DNA of 64,000 bases from Podocnemis expansa (GCA_007922195.1 ML682008.1:5661847-5725846); one strand, 5' to 3'. Positions 20,808-32,249 are shown, numbered from the stretch's first letter. Numbers and translations are program-made. Notes: generated by a model not told the origin, from the sequence alone.

Positions 20808-20960
20808 GGCCAGCTAGGCCCAATATGCAGGACACTGGTACTGGAAGCAGAAAATCTAAGTTTCATTTCTACTTCTGCCACTAATCTGCTGTACAACCCT
20901 GAGCAAATCACTTCTCTTCCTTTATAATGAAGGCAGTGATGTGTCTCTTCCTTTGTACAT
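20808..20960 (+). repeat. MIR-like SINE remnant
   Basis: 'ggacactggtactggaagca' then 'ttctacttctgccactaatc' then 'ctgagcaaatcacttctctt' follows the tRNA-derived/CORE SINE plan ('tctgccactaacctgctgtgtgacc..gcaaatcacttc'). Diverged and truncated at the 5' end. Confidence 0.6.
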
Positions 20961-20984
20961 TGCTTTAATCTCTATGAGTTAAAA

Positions 20985-21360
20985 GCAGGGACAGATTTCC
21001 AATTAGGCAATGTGGGCACATGCCTAGGGGTGCCAGTCGAGGGTTGCCTAAACAGTGGTAGATTACAGCACAGGGCAACAGGGCCTGTATCATGGCTCCC
21101 AGGCAATTTGTGGGCTCTGCATGAGTGCACAAGCTTTGGCCCTACACCCTGCCCTCTGCACTGTTGCTTCTCTTTTCAGAGGCCCTATCCCTTGGCCAGG
21201 GTGTCAGCTGGAGCCCAAGGGTGAGCATATTCCTCCCGCCCAGAGTTGGCTGAATTTATCAGCCTGCTGCTCACCCACCATCCTTGCCGAGGCAGAACTA
21301 GCCCAGAGACCCTCTCTGCTCTCTGTTACTACCCCGCATGGAAAACATGAAGGTCAACTG
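20985..21360. mobile_element. possible hAT-type remnant, GC-rich
   Basis: 'cagggacagatttccaatta' then 'cacatgcctaggggtgccag' resembles the left end of a hAT-like family common in turtle-type DNA. The GC-rich body differs from its flanks. No right terminus was found. The open frames here (21012-21363) are by-products. Confidence 0.35.
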
Positions 21361-23550
21361 TAGACTGGTGGAGGTGTCTAGGAGCGCATAAAGTGTAAAT
21401 CCAATCATGGTTAAAAGTGTTTTGTCCAGTTCACACAGATTTGCTCCAGTATCCCCTCATCTTTCAAAGGCACCCACTCTAGATTGCTGGATCTTCAGCC
21501 AACACTTCTGTTAGGTAGAGACTCTCTCTTTCCTAACCAGGATTTTTCCAAAAGGCCAGTGTCTGCTTGTTTGCTTTCTCCCAGAGTCTATAAACAGTGT
21601 AATTGCCAAGAGTTAAGTTAGCACATTACCTTTCTAAGTAAGCAGATTTATTTTAAAAGTGAAAGCATTACAGAGAATAGGTATTTAAAACATGCTAATG
21701 AGTTTTCTAGAGATCACCTCCCACCTGGCAGGAGCTGTAAGAGGGGTCAGTTCTTCAAACCCTGCCAAAGAATTTCAGTCCTTCACACTCCACCAAGGAA
21801 TTTCTGTGGTTACAAGTTAATATCAGCTTCAGCTCAAAACAAGTACCCCCATGAATAAGTTACTCTCCTTTCTATATTTTGCACCTTTGATCTTCGAATT
21901 CCAGGAAAAGAGAATCATCAGGCAATGGTTGCCCCCTCAGGGTGTAGCTTCAAAAGGTTGTGTCAGACTATGTGAATTTGTATTCAGCTCCCACCAATAT
22001 TTTCTCAGAAACCCACTTCACTTTATTTGTCCCCAAAGTTCCTTCTTTTTTGGCCCACTGCTTAAAATAGTCATCACATTCCCCTAGGTTTACATTGGCC
22101 ATGTCATACCCTTAGAGAAGATGCGTACAATCCAACAATAATACACAAACTTTGCCTTTAAAACAATGGACTTCAAAGATAGTCAACTTATTTCAATAAA
22201 TATTGTCAAGGATATTGCAGAAAACTGTCTTGTCATGATTAGAACTAAATAATATTCACTGCCAGATTCATTTTTTCACACATCAGTTTGATTTCTTTTA
22301 AAACTTGCACTATTTCTGATTTCTCTTTGGTTCAGACAACAGACTTGTTCAGTGTTTTATGCAATCAAGAACCAACTGACAACAAAAAGATAACTACTAT
22401 TTGTTTTTCTCTAAGATGTTGAGTCAATGCAATGCCCAAGAAGTGATGAAAGGGCCCGTGCATTAGTGTTGTTTCGACCTTTTCCAGAACACCTTGACTC
22501 TTGCAATCTGTGTGTGTGTTGGTAGGTGTGTTTGTGTGTGGGGAGGGTTCTGCCCCCCCCCCCCCGGTACCAATAACAATTTTGTTATGTGGTTAAACTG
22601 GGCTGGGGTTAATAAGGTTATATGAAAGGACACTACTCTCCATGTTTAAGACAGCTCCGTGCCTTTTTTCACTTATACTTGATCCTGCATAAACACCAAT
22701 GGAAGTTTTGCTACTTTCATTTTGCTGCTACCATTGGAAGAAGCATCAGTCTGAAAACTCTTTGTATCTTAATTGAATGTCTATTCGATTTTGATTTGTT
22801 TGAAACAGCAAAGAATTTGAAATTATCAGCTTTGTCAGGAAATATGAGCCCAAAAGATCCACTAATGGAACTGAGTTGAAAATAGCACTCTGAAGTGAAA
22901 TAAATTGCACCTGTTGTAGGTGTGTGTTGTGATATATTAATTTCTATGTGCTGATATACATCCAGTATCAGGTTTAACTGTTAGTGAAAGCAGACCAATT
23001 GCTCTCTATAGCAAGAACAATAAAACTCTGTATCATTCTACAAAGAAAGTGGCTTCTTGACAAAGCAAATTATACATTTTCATTATCTTATCCTTTTTGT
23101 CCATTTGGAAAGCTTCTGCAGCCCATCAAAGACGCATAAAAAAAATGAACAAGCAATGATATTTAGCTGACTGTTTTAGAATGATATTGGATTCTGTTCA
23201 GGAAGGCTGCATTTCCACTCCCCCAGATTAACAGAGGCTGAGTTAAGAGGATGTTTTGTTTCTGCTGTATCAAGGCACAGTTTGCTTTCACAGGGGACAC
23301 CTATCACACAGCAATTTCCTTAATGTTGAAAACTTGCTGTGATTCCTCCTACTGACTTAAAAAAGATGTTTTCTGTTTCTTCATCAGCTATTTTTTTAAA
23401 TATTCTTTTTATATCGCACATATTGTCAAGGGAGGATGATATGGTGGATTTCTCAAGATATATATGACAAATTTTAATTTTTGTCATGTTGTAAACTTAT
23501 ATTTTTGCACATTAAGTGCTGAAAATGGTTCACTGTTGTTTGCTGAATAA
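21361..23550. other. unassigned sequence, part possibly LTR-derived
   Basis: 21580-22120 has the texture of a long-terminal-repeat remnant (pyrimidine-rich, 'gtttaaaacatgctaatgag'-like A-rich patch) but I find no TG..CA boundary. 22510-22566 holds a GT-rich run and a C14 run. No gene seen. Confidence 0.3.
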
Positions 23551-23642
23551 ACAAGGAGTCCTGTGGCGGTTTTAAAGACTAACAGGTTTATTATTGTTTG
23601 TTTTGCTGAACTAGACTGACCCAGCTGTTCCTTTGGAACTTG
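23551..23642. mobile_element. minimal PLE palindrome (two inverted terminal repeats)
   Basis: Left half 'acaaggagtcctgtgg..ttttaaagactaac' faces the right half 'ttgttttgctgaactagact' with 'cagctgttcctttggaactt'. These are the inner and outer portions of the same PLE end in opposite orientations, with no internal PLE sequence. Confidence 0.8.
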
Positions 23643-24968
23643 TGATTTGTTGTTCAGTATTTATTATTCAGAAGTATTTAGGTAACTACAGACCTTTATA
23701 GTTCCATAAATTTTAGGATAAATGATTATTTATCCAAATAACAATTACTGTTCATTTGCCATTGATTAATATCCTGCTACCCAATCAGGAAGTAGAAACA
23801 ATATCATGTGGGTTATTTGACCAATAGAAATATATAATAGCAGTGAGCATTTTAAGCAAATCTTTTGCAAACAAAAGACTGAAAATTATGTCAAAACTCT
23901 TCATCAAATTCCGAATACATTAGGAGGAGTCAGGATTAATTTGCTAATAACCTGACAATCAAAAATACACAAAGCTTGTGACAAAAAAATACTCTTAATG
24001 AAAGGTTTGGCTAGCTTCATGGCAAATTATTTGTATTAGCACTTAAGAATTTCCATACTAAATCTGATTCATTGCCCCCCAGTCCACTATTCTGTCTCTG
24101 ACAGTGACAAGCATCATGGGATTCCAAAGACACCCAATGAAAGTCTTATCCTAAAGAATACTAATTAGAGATTTGTTTAAACCCTGAGGCATGAGGTTTT
24201 AGATCCCTTCCACTACTCTTTTTTTAGCATTAACTGTACTATAACTCCGGATGTTCTTGAGATATTCCTGCATGTTGACATCTAGTCTGTCTTTGATTTT
24301 TTCTGTGTTCTGATACTGATAATACATATCCATTATTGGTTTATGTTCTGCTTTTCTATAAACTCTTTTTAATTATATTAATTCAATTAATATTTGAAAG
24401 CAATAAAATATAAAAATTGTAAACACCAAGATTAACATATTAGCCTTTCATGTGGCTAAATCACCTTGTTTTCTCAGTGTTTTACTTGTCTCTTATGGTC
24501 TACATTTAGGGTCCATTTCTTCAACTGACTCAATGCAAGCAGACCCCCTATCTTCACATAGTCTTTTGAGCTAACTGGGACTTTGTGCAGGCATCAGGAT
24601 CTATCTCCTGGTGCAGAATCAGTTGCAGGATCAGGAATTTGCTTGGGCAGATGACTTGTCTTGTTTGAAACACCATGAAGTTCCTTAGAGTTACAAGCAA
24701 TTCTTATTTTAATTATACTGTGGTACATAGGGAATTCTAGGTAGTATCCATGGTAAATATTTAGTTTACTTACACTATACAGGTTTCAGGAAAAATTAAC
24801 ATCACAACATTGTTTATTTTAATTAATCAGCAAGGAACTTTCAATTACATATTAGAAACATTTTCAAATGGAAGTGTGGAATGCTCTCTGAATGACGTAG
24901 GTGAGAATCTTATTTTAACAGAATAAAGCACGTACCTTTCTTGTGAACAAAGTGGCTCTCAAGAAGAC
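23643..24968. other. unassigned AT-rich sequence
   Basis: No gene or repeat recognised. Confidence 0.4.
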
Positions 24969-25020
24969 AAGTTCCAAAGGAGTAGCAGTATTAGTCTAGT
25001 TCTGCAAAACAACGTGCCAC
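24969..25020 (-). mobile_element. PLE terminal scrap
   Basis: 'aagttccaaaggagtagcag' then 'tattagtctagttctgcaaa' then 'aacgtgccacc' is the outermost segment of the PLE terminal repeat, truncated after about 50 bases. Confidence 0.8.
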
Positions 25021-26474
25021 CAAACCTCTTGTTTGTTTTTCTCAAGAAGAAAGGAAGTTCTGAAGGCAAAGATCATATCAGAGAGGTTGAAAAGGGGTTG
25101 TGTGTACATGTTTATATATCTATATATGAAAACAAGTGTGGTGATAGTATTTTGCAAAATCAATCTGCCAATCAATTTGAAATTAATCAGAAAGATTCTT
25201 CAAATGAACTTCACAGGGTATGGATTTGTCTGCACTTTGTAAATTAGTAATGGGATTTGAAGTATTAGAAGCTTGTTCATTTTCTGTGTATGACAGGTTC
25301 TGAAGGATTTAATTCTTAATGATTTTTTTGAGGCCTGGCCTGGGAGAACTCTTTTGATCTAACTCAGATGTTTAACTGTATAGGAGATGCCTATGAAAAG
25401 CATGGCAAGAGCTGAGGTACAGAATTAGGTAATTTTCAAAGTCAGAAGGAAGATGAAAACAGCTCTTATTTCACTTTCTTTGTACAAGTATCTTGGGATG
25501 ATTGGGCAAGTGAGGCTGAATGCACTGGCCCATCATTTCTGTACCCCTGTAAAGCAATCATTTTTAGGTTGTAACTGAACTGATGAGTTTGGTAAATTTC
25601 AGTGTAGTTCTTGGCTTATACTGGCTAATAACATAAACCCACATTGTTAAATTGCCACAAATGGGGGGGGGTCTCCTCAGAAAAACTCTGAATTCTTATG
25701 CTTTCCAAGTACTGTGGAGGGAAGTATGTACAGGTTCTCCCCATGTTGTGAAGGACTCTACTAGACCGTATTATCAATCTTTTGCTTTTATTAATACTGA
25801 AAAGTCACCAAAATCATATATTAAAAGACAAAAAGAAATACTCTTGATTTAGAGGAACGTGTTTGCAATATTAATGGTAATGCACTAGTTAAATTCTCTC
25901 AGAAGTCTTCATTAACTGTTAATTGAACTATCCATAGCTCTTTCATGTGATTCCTAAAAGAGATTGTACTTCTAAAATGGACAATTTCTAGGAATTCTTT
26001 TGAAATATCTTAGAACAGGCATTAAACTGACATAAAATGTGGAACAATCTTCTAAAAGAAGATAGCAAACTTATGGGAAAGAGCTGTAAGTTCCCCCAAG
26101 CAATATACATAGTTTTAAAAAGGTAAAATATGCTGTATTATAAAGCAGTATTCCATCTCAGGCCGAACTCCAGTAAATCTGCTTTGACCTGCCTTCCAAT
26201 TAAACTAACTAAGCTACATTACATGCAATTCAAATGAATATGCAGTAGTGCTTCATGCAAAAGAGTTCATTATGAACAGAAACTTTACATTTCACCAGAC
26301 CTATACTTGATCTTGCCACCCCACCAATCTAATAGAGATTTTTGGATTTGGTGTGTGCGTGTGCGTGTACGAGACTGTGTCCGTCTGGTAGGTGACTGTG
26401 AATTTAATCATGAGTACCACTTGTTCTCTTTCTGGGTGGTGGTTACAGAATACATGTTAGTTCAGTTTCATTCT
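25021..26474. other. unassigned sequence
   Basis: Nothing recognised apart from a short GT-rich run near 26352-26372. Confidence 0.4.
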
Positions 26475-26482
26475 TTTGTCAA

Positions 26483-26880
26483 CAGGGCCAATCCTACCAC
26501 AGAAGCAATCTAGCTAGTAGCCTAGGGTACGAAACACTAGGGGGTGCCACCTTGCTACGCACAGGCGTGTAATCCAGTGCACAGCAAGGCAAGAAGCTTT
26601 TTTGATAGGTGCTGGGGGGAACTAGGGACAAGCTTCTTGGGGGAGCGAGCCCCTTTGCTGGCCTGCGGCTCAGCCGACCTGCAGCCTGCCGCACCAGCTG
26701 GCCCACCACATGGTCCCCTGCTTGGACCCCTCACCAGCTGACCCACCACCCAGTCTACAGGCTGCTGCTCAGCCCTTGACCCTTGGCTGGCCCGCCACTT
26801 GGCCAGGCTGGGGAGGAGGTGGAGGGAGGGATGCCAAAATCACAGACACCTAGGTGCTGGAAAACCTTGGGCCGGCCCTG
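26483..26880. mobile_element. non-autonomous hAT transposon, 398 bp
   Basis: Begins 'cagggccaatcc' and ends 'gggccggccctg', an inverted pair. Flanked by an 8-bp duplication, tttgtcaa (26475-26482) and cttgtcaa (26881-26888), one mismatch; 8 bp is the hAT hallmark. The core is GC-rich (proline/alanine-rich by-product frames) with no transposase. Confidence 0.85.
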
Positions 26881-26888
26881 CTTGTCAA

Positions 26889-27395
26889 TCACTAGCCAGT
26901 TGTATGAAGTGCTACTGAGACTGTGGCTCTGCAAAGGGCTGTAAGAGCTTGGTGTTAAATGATGTAGTTTCAGCTTATTAGAAAAGGTTAATTATCAAAA
27001 TTAGTTTTTATCATGTTTCCAGTTCTGGCAGATATTGAATGAAAATGTAAATGTCAACAAAAGCCAAAAAGTTCTCAGACTTCATTCTCAGGCCTCTTGT
27101 GAAGATTTTTAGATTTATTTTGCCACAACTCCACACACCCACCCTGACGAAAAAAAAGTGTCTGTTTCTAACACCATTGAGAGCAAAGCTGTGCTGTATA
27201 TTTAGTAAATGTTCGAAACTAGTTGTCTGTGTACTAATTGTAAAATTTGCTATCTGTTGCAGGGACAAATATTTTCTCTGTAAAAGCATCTCATACCATT
27301 AGCACAAGCAAGAACCAAACTGTAATTAATTAAGTGTGCTGGAAACTAGATGGCTGTCTCCTTTGTTTTATGGCCAATTAAAATGATTGTGAGAG
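26889..27395. other. unassigned sequence
   Basis: Nothing recognised; the frames at 27011-27302 on both strands are mutual shadows. Confidence 0.4.
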
Positions 27396-27475
27396 AGGAT
27401 TGGCCTTGTGGTTAGGGGACTGGACTGGAACTCAGGTGATCTGGATTTGATTCCCAGTTCTGCATTATGAGACCA
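27396..27475 (+). repeat. tRNA-derived SINE head
   Basis: 'ggccttgtggttaggggact' then 'ggactggaactcaggtgatc' then 'tggatttgattcccagttct' resembles the turtle tRNA-derived SINE, with an A-box-like 'tggttaggggac' and a B-box-like 'ggatttgattcc'. The tail is missing. It is not a tRNA gene: the acceptor and cloverleaf pairing are absent. Confidence 0.7.
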
Positions 27476-27653
27476 CATGAATGAATTCTCCTGATCTATC
27501 TTTCTATACATTTTATTATTTTATATATTATAATGTCCTCCTTATTTCCCCCCTTTTAAAGGGAAGTAATAACAAATCTGGCAAGGAATCTTGTGGCACT
27601 TAAAGACTAACAAATGTATTTATCAGTCAGATTTAAATTACAACATTCTAAAA

Positions 27654-27790
27654 CCAGTAGGTGAGCACCTCAATCTTCCTGATCACTCAATTGATTATTT
27701 GCTAATAGCTGTGCTCAGCCAACTGAATAACAACTCAAGACTTCAAAGAGAAGCTACAGGGCTGGAATTTATATGCAAATTTCACAGTGT
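27654..27790 (+). pseudogene. PLE GIY-YIG endonuclease C-terminal fragment
   Basis: Plus-strand reading gives 'GEHLNLPDHSIDYLLIAVL' and 'SRLQREATGLEFICKFHS', matching 'AEHFHLSNHS' and 'SRFQRETAELELICKLNS' of the domain at 15121-15399. The YIG part is absent. Confidence 0.9.
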
Positions 27791-27867
27791 TTTTTCACAG
27801 CTAAATAAGGACTTTGGATTTCTTTTTTCTCCTTGTAACAGGTGTTTTGACCTCGTCTTCCTCTTTC

Positions 27868-27935
27868 ATAGAATTACAGGGTTGGAAGGGACCTCATGAG
27901 GCCATCTAGTCCAACCCTCAAAGGTGATCAGCCAC
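27868..27935 (-). mobile_element. CR1 3' end nested in the PLE
   Basis: 'tcatagaattacagggttgg' then 'aagggacctcatgaggccat' then 'ctagtccaaccctcaaaggt' is the antisense CR1 3' terminus. The PLE 3' UTR text continues on both sides. Confidence 0.85.
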
Positions 27936-28013
27936 TGCAGTTGTTTTCCAGGCTTTGGATCTTAACTGCTTTGACTTGCTGTTACTGTGTGATCTGGATC
28001 CTATGACTTACAC

Positions 28014-28222
28014 CAGGGGTCTCAAAACATGCCCAGTGAGTTGCATACAGCCCCTAAAGCTATTTCCTGCGGCCCGCAATGGCACTATTTTTACTGATAT
28101 TTGCAATATTATTATATGAAAAGGTTTTAGTGGTGTGGCCCTCGGGCTAACAAAGTAGTCCTTGTGCGGCCCTTCACTAGTCCTCATGCGGCCCTTGTGA
28201 CGCTTTGAGTTTGAGACCCCTG
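28014..28222. mobile_element. hAT (Charlie-type ends) nested in the PLE, 209 bp
   Basis: Ends 'caggggtctcaaa' and 'tttgagacccctg' are perfect inverted repeats of 13 bases. The 8-bp flanks acttacac (28006-28013) and acttccac (28223-28230) differ at one base. The PLE reads through when the element is ignored. Sharing 'cagcccctaaagctatttcc' with 41515-41534 places both in one family. Confidence 0.92.
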
Positions 28223-28404
28223 ACTTCCACTTGCCTGCATTTATTTCCTCCCATTCTATAAGTTCCCCCATCTTCAAAACATCTGACAAAGTGAGATTTT
28301 CTCTCACGAAAGTTCATGCAATAAATAAATTTGTTAGTCTTTAAGTGCCACAGGACTCCTTGTTTGTTTTGCTGAACTTCACGAATATGACTAGTCTTTT
28401 TGAA

Positions 28405-28660
28405 AATACCAAATTTTTTCAATCTCTCTTCACAAGAGTTTCTCCATACCCCTAATCATTCTCATTGTTCTTCCCTGCACACCTTCTAATTCTTTGCAAT
28501 ATCTTTTTGCAGATGAGGTGGCCAGTTGAGTGCTGATGACTACTATAATGGGATTATATTTTTTCCCCATATTATTCTCCATCTCATTTCTTATGTGTCC
28601 CAACATGTTGTTTGTTTGTTCATTGTTTTTAAATTTATCTTGGCCTTAAGAAATAATTGT
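28405..28660 (-). repeat. old CR1 (L3-like) remnant, antisense
   Basis: 'caatctctcttcacaagagt', 'tctccatacccctaatcatt', 'atgaggtggccagttgagtg', then 'ctactataatgggattatat' and 'gtgtcccaacatgttgtttg' follow the antisense order of CR1 ORF2 ('tttctccataccctaatcattttgttgccc'). No frame survives. Confidence 0.7.
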
Positions 28661-29071
28661 ACTAATAATATACGAGAAAGAATAAAGTCCCTCTCACATT
28701 CTCTCAGCTGTGTGGCTCTTCTATGCTAATAGGTATGAAACGCTTGTGATGGTTTTGTGTATTCTTTCCCCCCCACGCCCTATGGAGCCACATTTCACTC
28801 AGATTACATAAGCTTTTCCATGGTTTTATCTCAGTGAAATAGTGTATATATTGAGCTATTTCTTCCCTGGGTTAAGCTTATTATGTTTTGATATGTAGTT
28901 GCAAGACAAATGTGTATTCAGTTGTGACAACTGGATGTGTTTATCCCTTTCCTTGCCAAGCATACAGAAGTGACTTAAAAGGTAGGAACTTCCTAGGGTG
29001 TCCTTTGAGTCTTCCAGTCACCATGGAATAATTACTTCACCCATGTTTACATTTCTGCACTTTTAGTAAGC
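28661..29071. other. unassigned sequence
   Basis: Nothing recognised. Confidence 0.4.
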
Positions 29072-29172
29072 AAGTTCCAAAGGGGCAGCTGTGTTAGTCT
29101 AGTAAAGCAAAAAAAGCAAGGAGTCTTTAAGTACCACAAGACTCCTTGCGCTTTTTTTTTTTTTTTTTTTTT
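29072..29172. mobile_element. short PLE palindrome
   Basis: 'aagttccaaaggggcagctg' then 'gttagtctagtaaagcaaaa' then 'aaggagtctttaagtaccac' and back as 'aagactccttgcg' with a T run. The inner sequence 'gcaaggagtctt' / 'aagactccttgc' is inverted around about 29135. No internal PLE sequence remains. Confidence 0.8.
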
Positions 29173-29519
29173 AGTAAGCAAGCTTTTATTCCCCTTTATA
29201 CTGGGACATGGCATCTACTATTGATAGCGGAAAAATACACCAGGAACTGTTTGCATATTTAGCTGGTGGGACTAAAGGGTCAACACAGGGGGTAAACTGT
29301 GGAAACTGACAGCATCTGTTGAAGGAAAGCTTAACATATTGTCTAGTAATATTATAATTAATATGTAAACATGAACAAAATGCTTTAAGTTATGACTACA
29401 AATGTTTCAAGGAAAATAGATGTCCAAAATATTAATGTAAGACAGCAAAAAGACCTAAGTGGTAATACCAGGAGAAACCTGATTTCTTCTCATTAGTTAT
29501 ATGTAACTCAAGAGAGCAG
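29173..29519. other. unassigned sequence
   Basis: Nothing recognised. Confidence 0.4.
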
Positions 29520-29725
29520 AAAGCTTATTGTCTGGCAGAAGCAATTTCCTGTGACCAACACTCCCTTGCAACTATTTTGCTCCCATTCTGTGAGTTCTCC
29601 ATCCTCAGGGATCTGATGAAGTGGGATTTTCTCCCACAAAACCTCATGCCATAAATAAATTTGTTACTCATTAAAAGTGCCAGCAGACTCCTTGTTTTTT
29701 TTTTTGTTTGTTTCTGGTTTTGTTT
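29520..29725 (+). mobile_element. PLE 3' UTR and terminal repeat
   Basis: 'ctcccattctgtgagttctc', 'gatctgatgaagtgggattt', 'tctcccacaaaacctcatgc', then 'ataaataaatttgttactca' and 'gcagactccttg' reproduce the PLE end; a T/GTTT-rich stretch follows. Confidence 0.85.
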
Positions 29726-30585
29726 TTGTTTTTGTTTGTGTTTTTTTGAAATGGAAAAAAGGGTCTCTTGATGTGCAAACAAGACAATTAGATTTGTATT
29801 TGTGAATTAAGTGCTATCTGAAATCATAAGATCATCTGCCCAAACACAGTTTACCATGTTAGGTTTATATCATTATATGACTATAACTGGAGTATTAAAA
29901 TAAATTCCTGCAAAATCACAACTCAGCAGCTCCACAGGTGGCTTTGTTGTTGGTTACTGTACCTTTGTGCCCAGCCCAGCATAATCACAGCACCTTAGTG
30001 ACCATTCTCATTCTTGTTTTGCAGACTTTAATCACGTTTACAGAAATTAATTTTATAAACATTTGGATGTTGCTGTGGGCTCAGATTCTAATATAAAGCT
30101 TTTTTTTTTTTTTTAATGAGAAAGAAATGTTTCGGATGAGTATACAAGCTATTTACTGGAGTATTTGAATCAGAAGATTTACTGCTTCAAGGTGGCCAGT
30201 ACACTTGTTGATTCTTTTTAGGAGAAAGAATATATTTCTCTTTTCCCACAGGCAGCAGATGAGTCTTTCATGTGTTACATCAATATGTAGATCTGGTGGT
30301 GTTGTGTAAACCTCTACTTCTTGCTTTGGGATATAGTTTTTGCTGAGGGGCAACAGCATGCTGACACGCAGGTATCTGCTGCAAAGGTTTCTGTGTTAAA
30401 ATTTGGTAATATTTGTCATATTCCACTCAGAAAAAATGCAGTTTTTCTGCAATTAAAACAAAAGCAGAAATACTTATAGCTTCTGGAGGGAAGCATAATT
30501 CACTCTCCATTTATAGTAATTATCCTTGGTGTGGTACTTAAAGCAGTTAACTATGTTACAGCAGAGCCTTATTTGAAGTGAAAAG
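29726..30585. other. unassigned sequence
   Basis: Nothing recognised. Confidence 0.4.
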
Positions 30586-30815
30586 CAAATGTTTAAACAG
30601 CCGCGTGTGTGTGTCTACCTGTTTGGATTAATAAATTTGTTCCTGTTAGTTGTTCCTACTTCACAATCAGTCTAATCGTTCCACTGCAGTTGAATCAATA
30701 ATTATTGATCACTTAAGTCATTCTGCTTAAGTGCCTCAGTCATCTCTGAACAAAGAAGCTAGCGATTAATAAAGACCCATGCTTTTTGATTTTAGTTAGC
30801 CTTATAAGAAGACGC
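30586..30815. promoter_or_regulatory. candidate conserved non-coding block (speculative)
   Basis: A repeat-free, non-coding stretch of mixed composition with several homeodomain-like cores ('tcaataattattgatc', 'gattaataa') and no decay pattern of a transposon. Called only by texture; conservation has not been shown. Confidence 0.2.
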
Positions 30816-31574
30816 GTAGGGGCAGGTATGCATATGCAGTACAGTCATGGTACTGAAAATGGGCAAGTCTTGAAATAGTCAATACAGGGATCCACCTGTG
30901 CTAATTTACTTTTCAGTATTTTTTATTTCTGCTTTTATTTTTAATGAGTTTTAAAGATACACAAAAGGCTTTTATAGATGCAGCTAATATAAATAGAGCA
31001 CAAAACAGAAGGGAAACAAACTACTCATACATGAAAACAAAAGTGTAACCTATGTTTGGATTTTTTTCCTTCATTGTGAATACGTTTTGTCAGCTTGTAT
31101 GTAGTAGCAACAGAAGTGGTCTTTTTTGTACATTGTGCATCTATGTGTCTGTTATATTCGTAGATTCATGTATTAGAGCTGATTGGGAATCAGAATGGCT
31201 GGCCGGTAGGAAATTCTCACATTTCAAGAAATGGGATGTTTGTGAATTGGTCACTTTAACTATTTGATGTGTCTCATGTGTGAGCAGTCAGCTGAACACA
31301 CATTGCTGCTCTAGTTTTCTTCTTTAAGGAAGAAAAAGTTGGTAACACACTTTGCTCTGAATTTTCAGAGGAATAAAAATTCATGCGCAACCAATGCAAT
31401 ATAGAGGATTTACTAACAATTTCATTACTAAATGGATGGTCATCTGACATGATCACAAACAATGAATAAAACTAAAGCAAAACATGGATGTCGATTCATT
31501 GACAACAGCTCTGTACAGGTGGAAATGACAGTAAAAAAACAGAGAAAGCCACAGTTACACCAGTGTGACCTATT
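30816..31574. other. unassigned sequence
   Basis: Nothing recognised. Confidence 0.4.
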
Positions 31575-31651
31575 CTAAAGGGGTAGCCGGTTAGCTCATG
31601 CGATTAAATAAATTTGTTGGTCTTTAAAAGCACCACCAGACTCCTTCTTTG
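31575..31651. mobile_element. PLE terminal scrap, rearranged
   Basis: 'aaaggggtagccggttagct' (outer end) joins 'aaataaatttgttggtcttt' then 'aaaagcaccaccagactcct' (inner end in the opposite sense), with the middle missing. Confidence 0.75.
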
Positions 31652-31718
31652 GTATTACCTAGTAGTATGTATTCTGTTTCAAATGACTTTCTTTAACTCT
31701 TTTTCATGTCTAGAAAGC

Positions 31719-31865
31719 ATCGTCTCTGTGGCACAGCTAAATACAACTGTGGAATGGAAAGACTTCAAGAACATTTAGAATATTATTTTTTTTGGAATGG
31801 AAGGACTTTGTGGTATTATAGAATGGAAGGACTTTGAGAACATTTGGAATATTATATTTTTCCTT
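31719..31865. repeat. second PLE family tail with local triplication
   Basis: 'ggcacagctaaatacaactg' then 'tggaatggaaagacttcaag' matches the tail of the element at 32955-33110 ('cacagctaaatataattatg'). The 'gaatggaa(a/g)gactt' unit recurs at about 31752, 31795 and 31820, and 'gaacattt(a/g)gaatatta' occurs twice. Confidence 0.6.
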
Positions 31866-32179
31866 TAATTTTAACAGAAGTTCTTAAAGTTTGTATACAT
31901 TACATTTTTAATTTAGAAATCCAACAGTAATTTGATCAGAGATAAGATTTATTATCTTCTTAATTCTTTACTAGATTTCAGAGAGTGTTCTTTCACCATA
32001 ATTGTCCCAGCCAATCACTGTAATATGTGCTGCTGTTTCAAGTCTTTGTTCCATGCTAGTATTTTCAGTCAAGGTACATTAATAGTTTATGAAGAGATAA
32101 GTAAAATACCACTTAATAAAAGAACATGAGAAGGTGGTGATTTGGAACCACTCACAGTCAAAGGAGCAGAACAGTGGCT
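31866..32179. other. unassigned sequence
   Basis: Nothing recognised. Confidence 0.4.
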
Positions 32180-32191
32180 CTCTATTCTTTA

Positions 32192-32237
32192 AAAAAACAA
32201 CAAGGAGTTGTGTGGCACTTTAAGACTAACAGACTAA
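32192..32237. mobile_element. 46-bp PLE insertion with perfect 12-bp target duplication
   Basis: 'aaaaaacaacaaggagttgt' then 'gtggcactttaagactaaca' is a PLE end only. It is bracketed by identical 12-mers ctctattcttta at 32180-32191 and 32238-32249. The insertion is thus an extremely truncated but otherwise regular event. Confidence 0.88.
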
Positions 32238-32249
32238 CTCTATTCTTTA

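Larger units (their letters stand above)
27583..28375. mobile_element. composite PLE remnant with inverted ends and two nested insertions
   Basis: The left end 'gcaaggaatcttgtggcact' then 'taaagactaacaaatgtatt' and the right end 'aaatttgttagtctttaagt' then 'gccacaggactccttgtttg' are the same PLE terminal repeat facing opposite ways. Between them plus-strand PLE sequence runs from the endonuclease C-terminus (27654-27790) through its 3' UTR. A CR1 piece (27868-27935) and a hAT (28014-28222) interrupt it. The left arm is short, so the palindrome is asymmetric. Confidence 0.9.

Noticed and set aside
27396..27475. tRNA gene
   Set aside because: Only box-like similarity; acceptor and stems do not pair.
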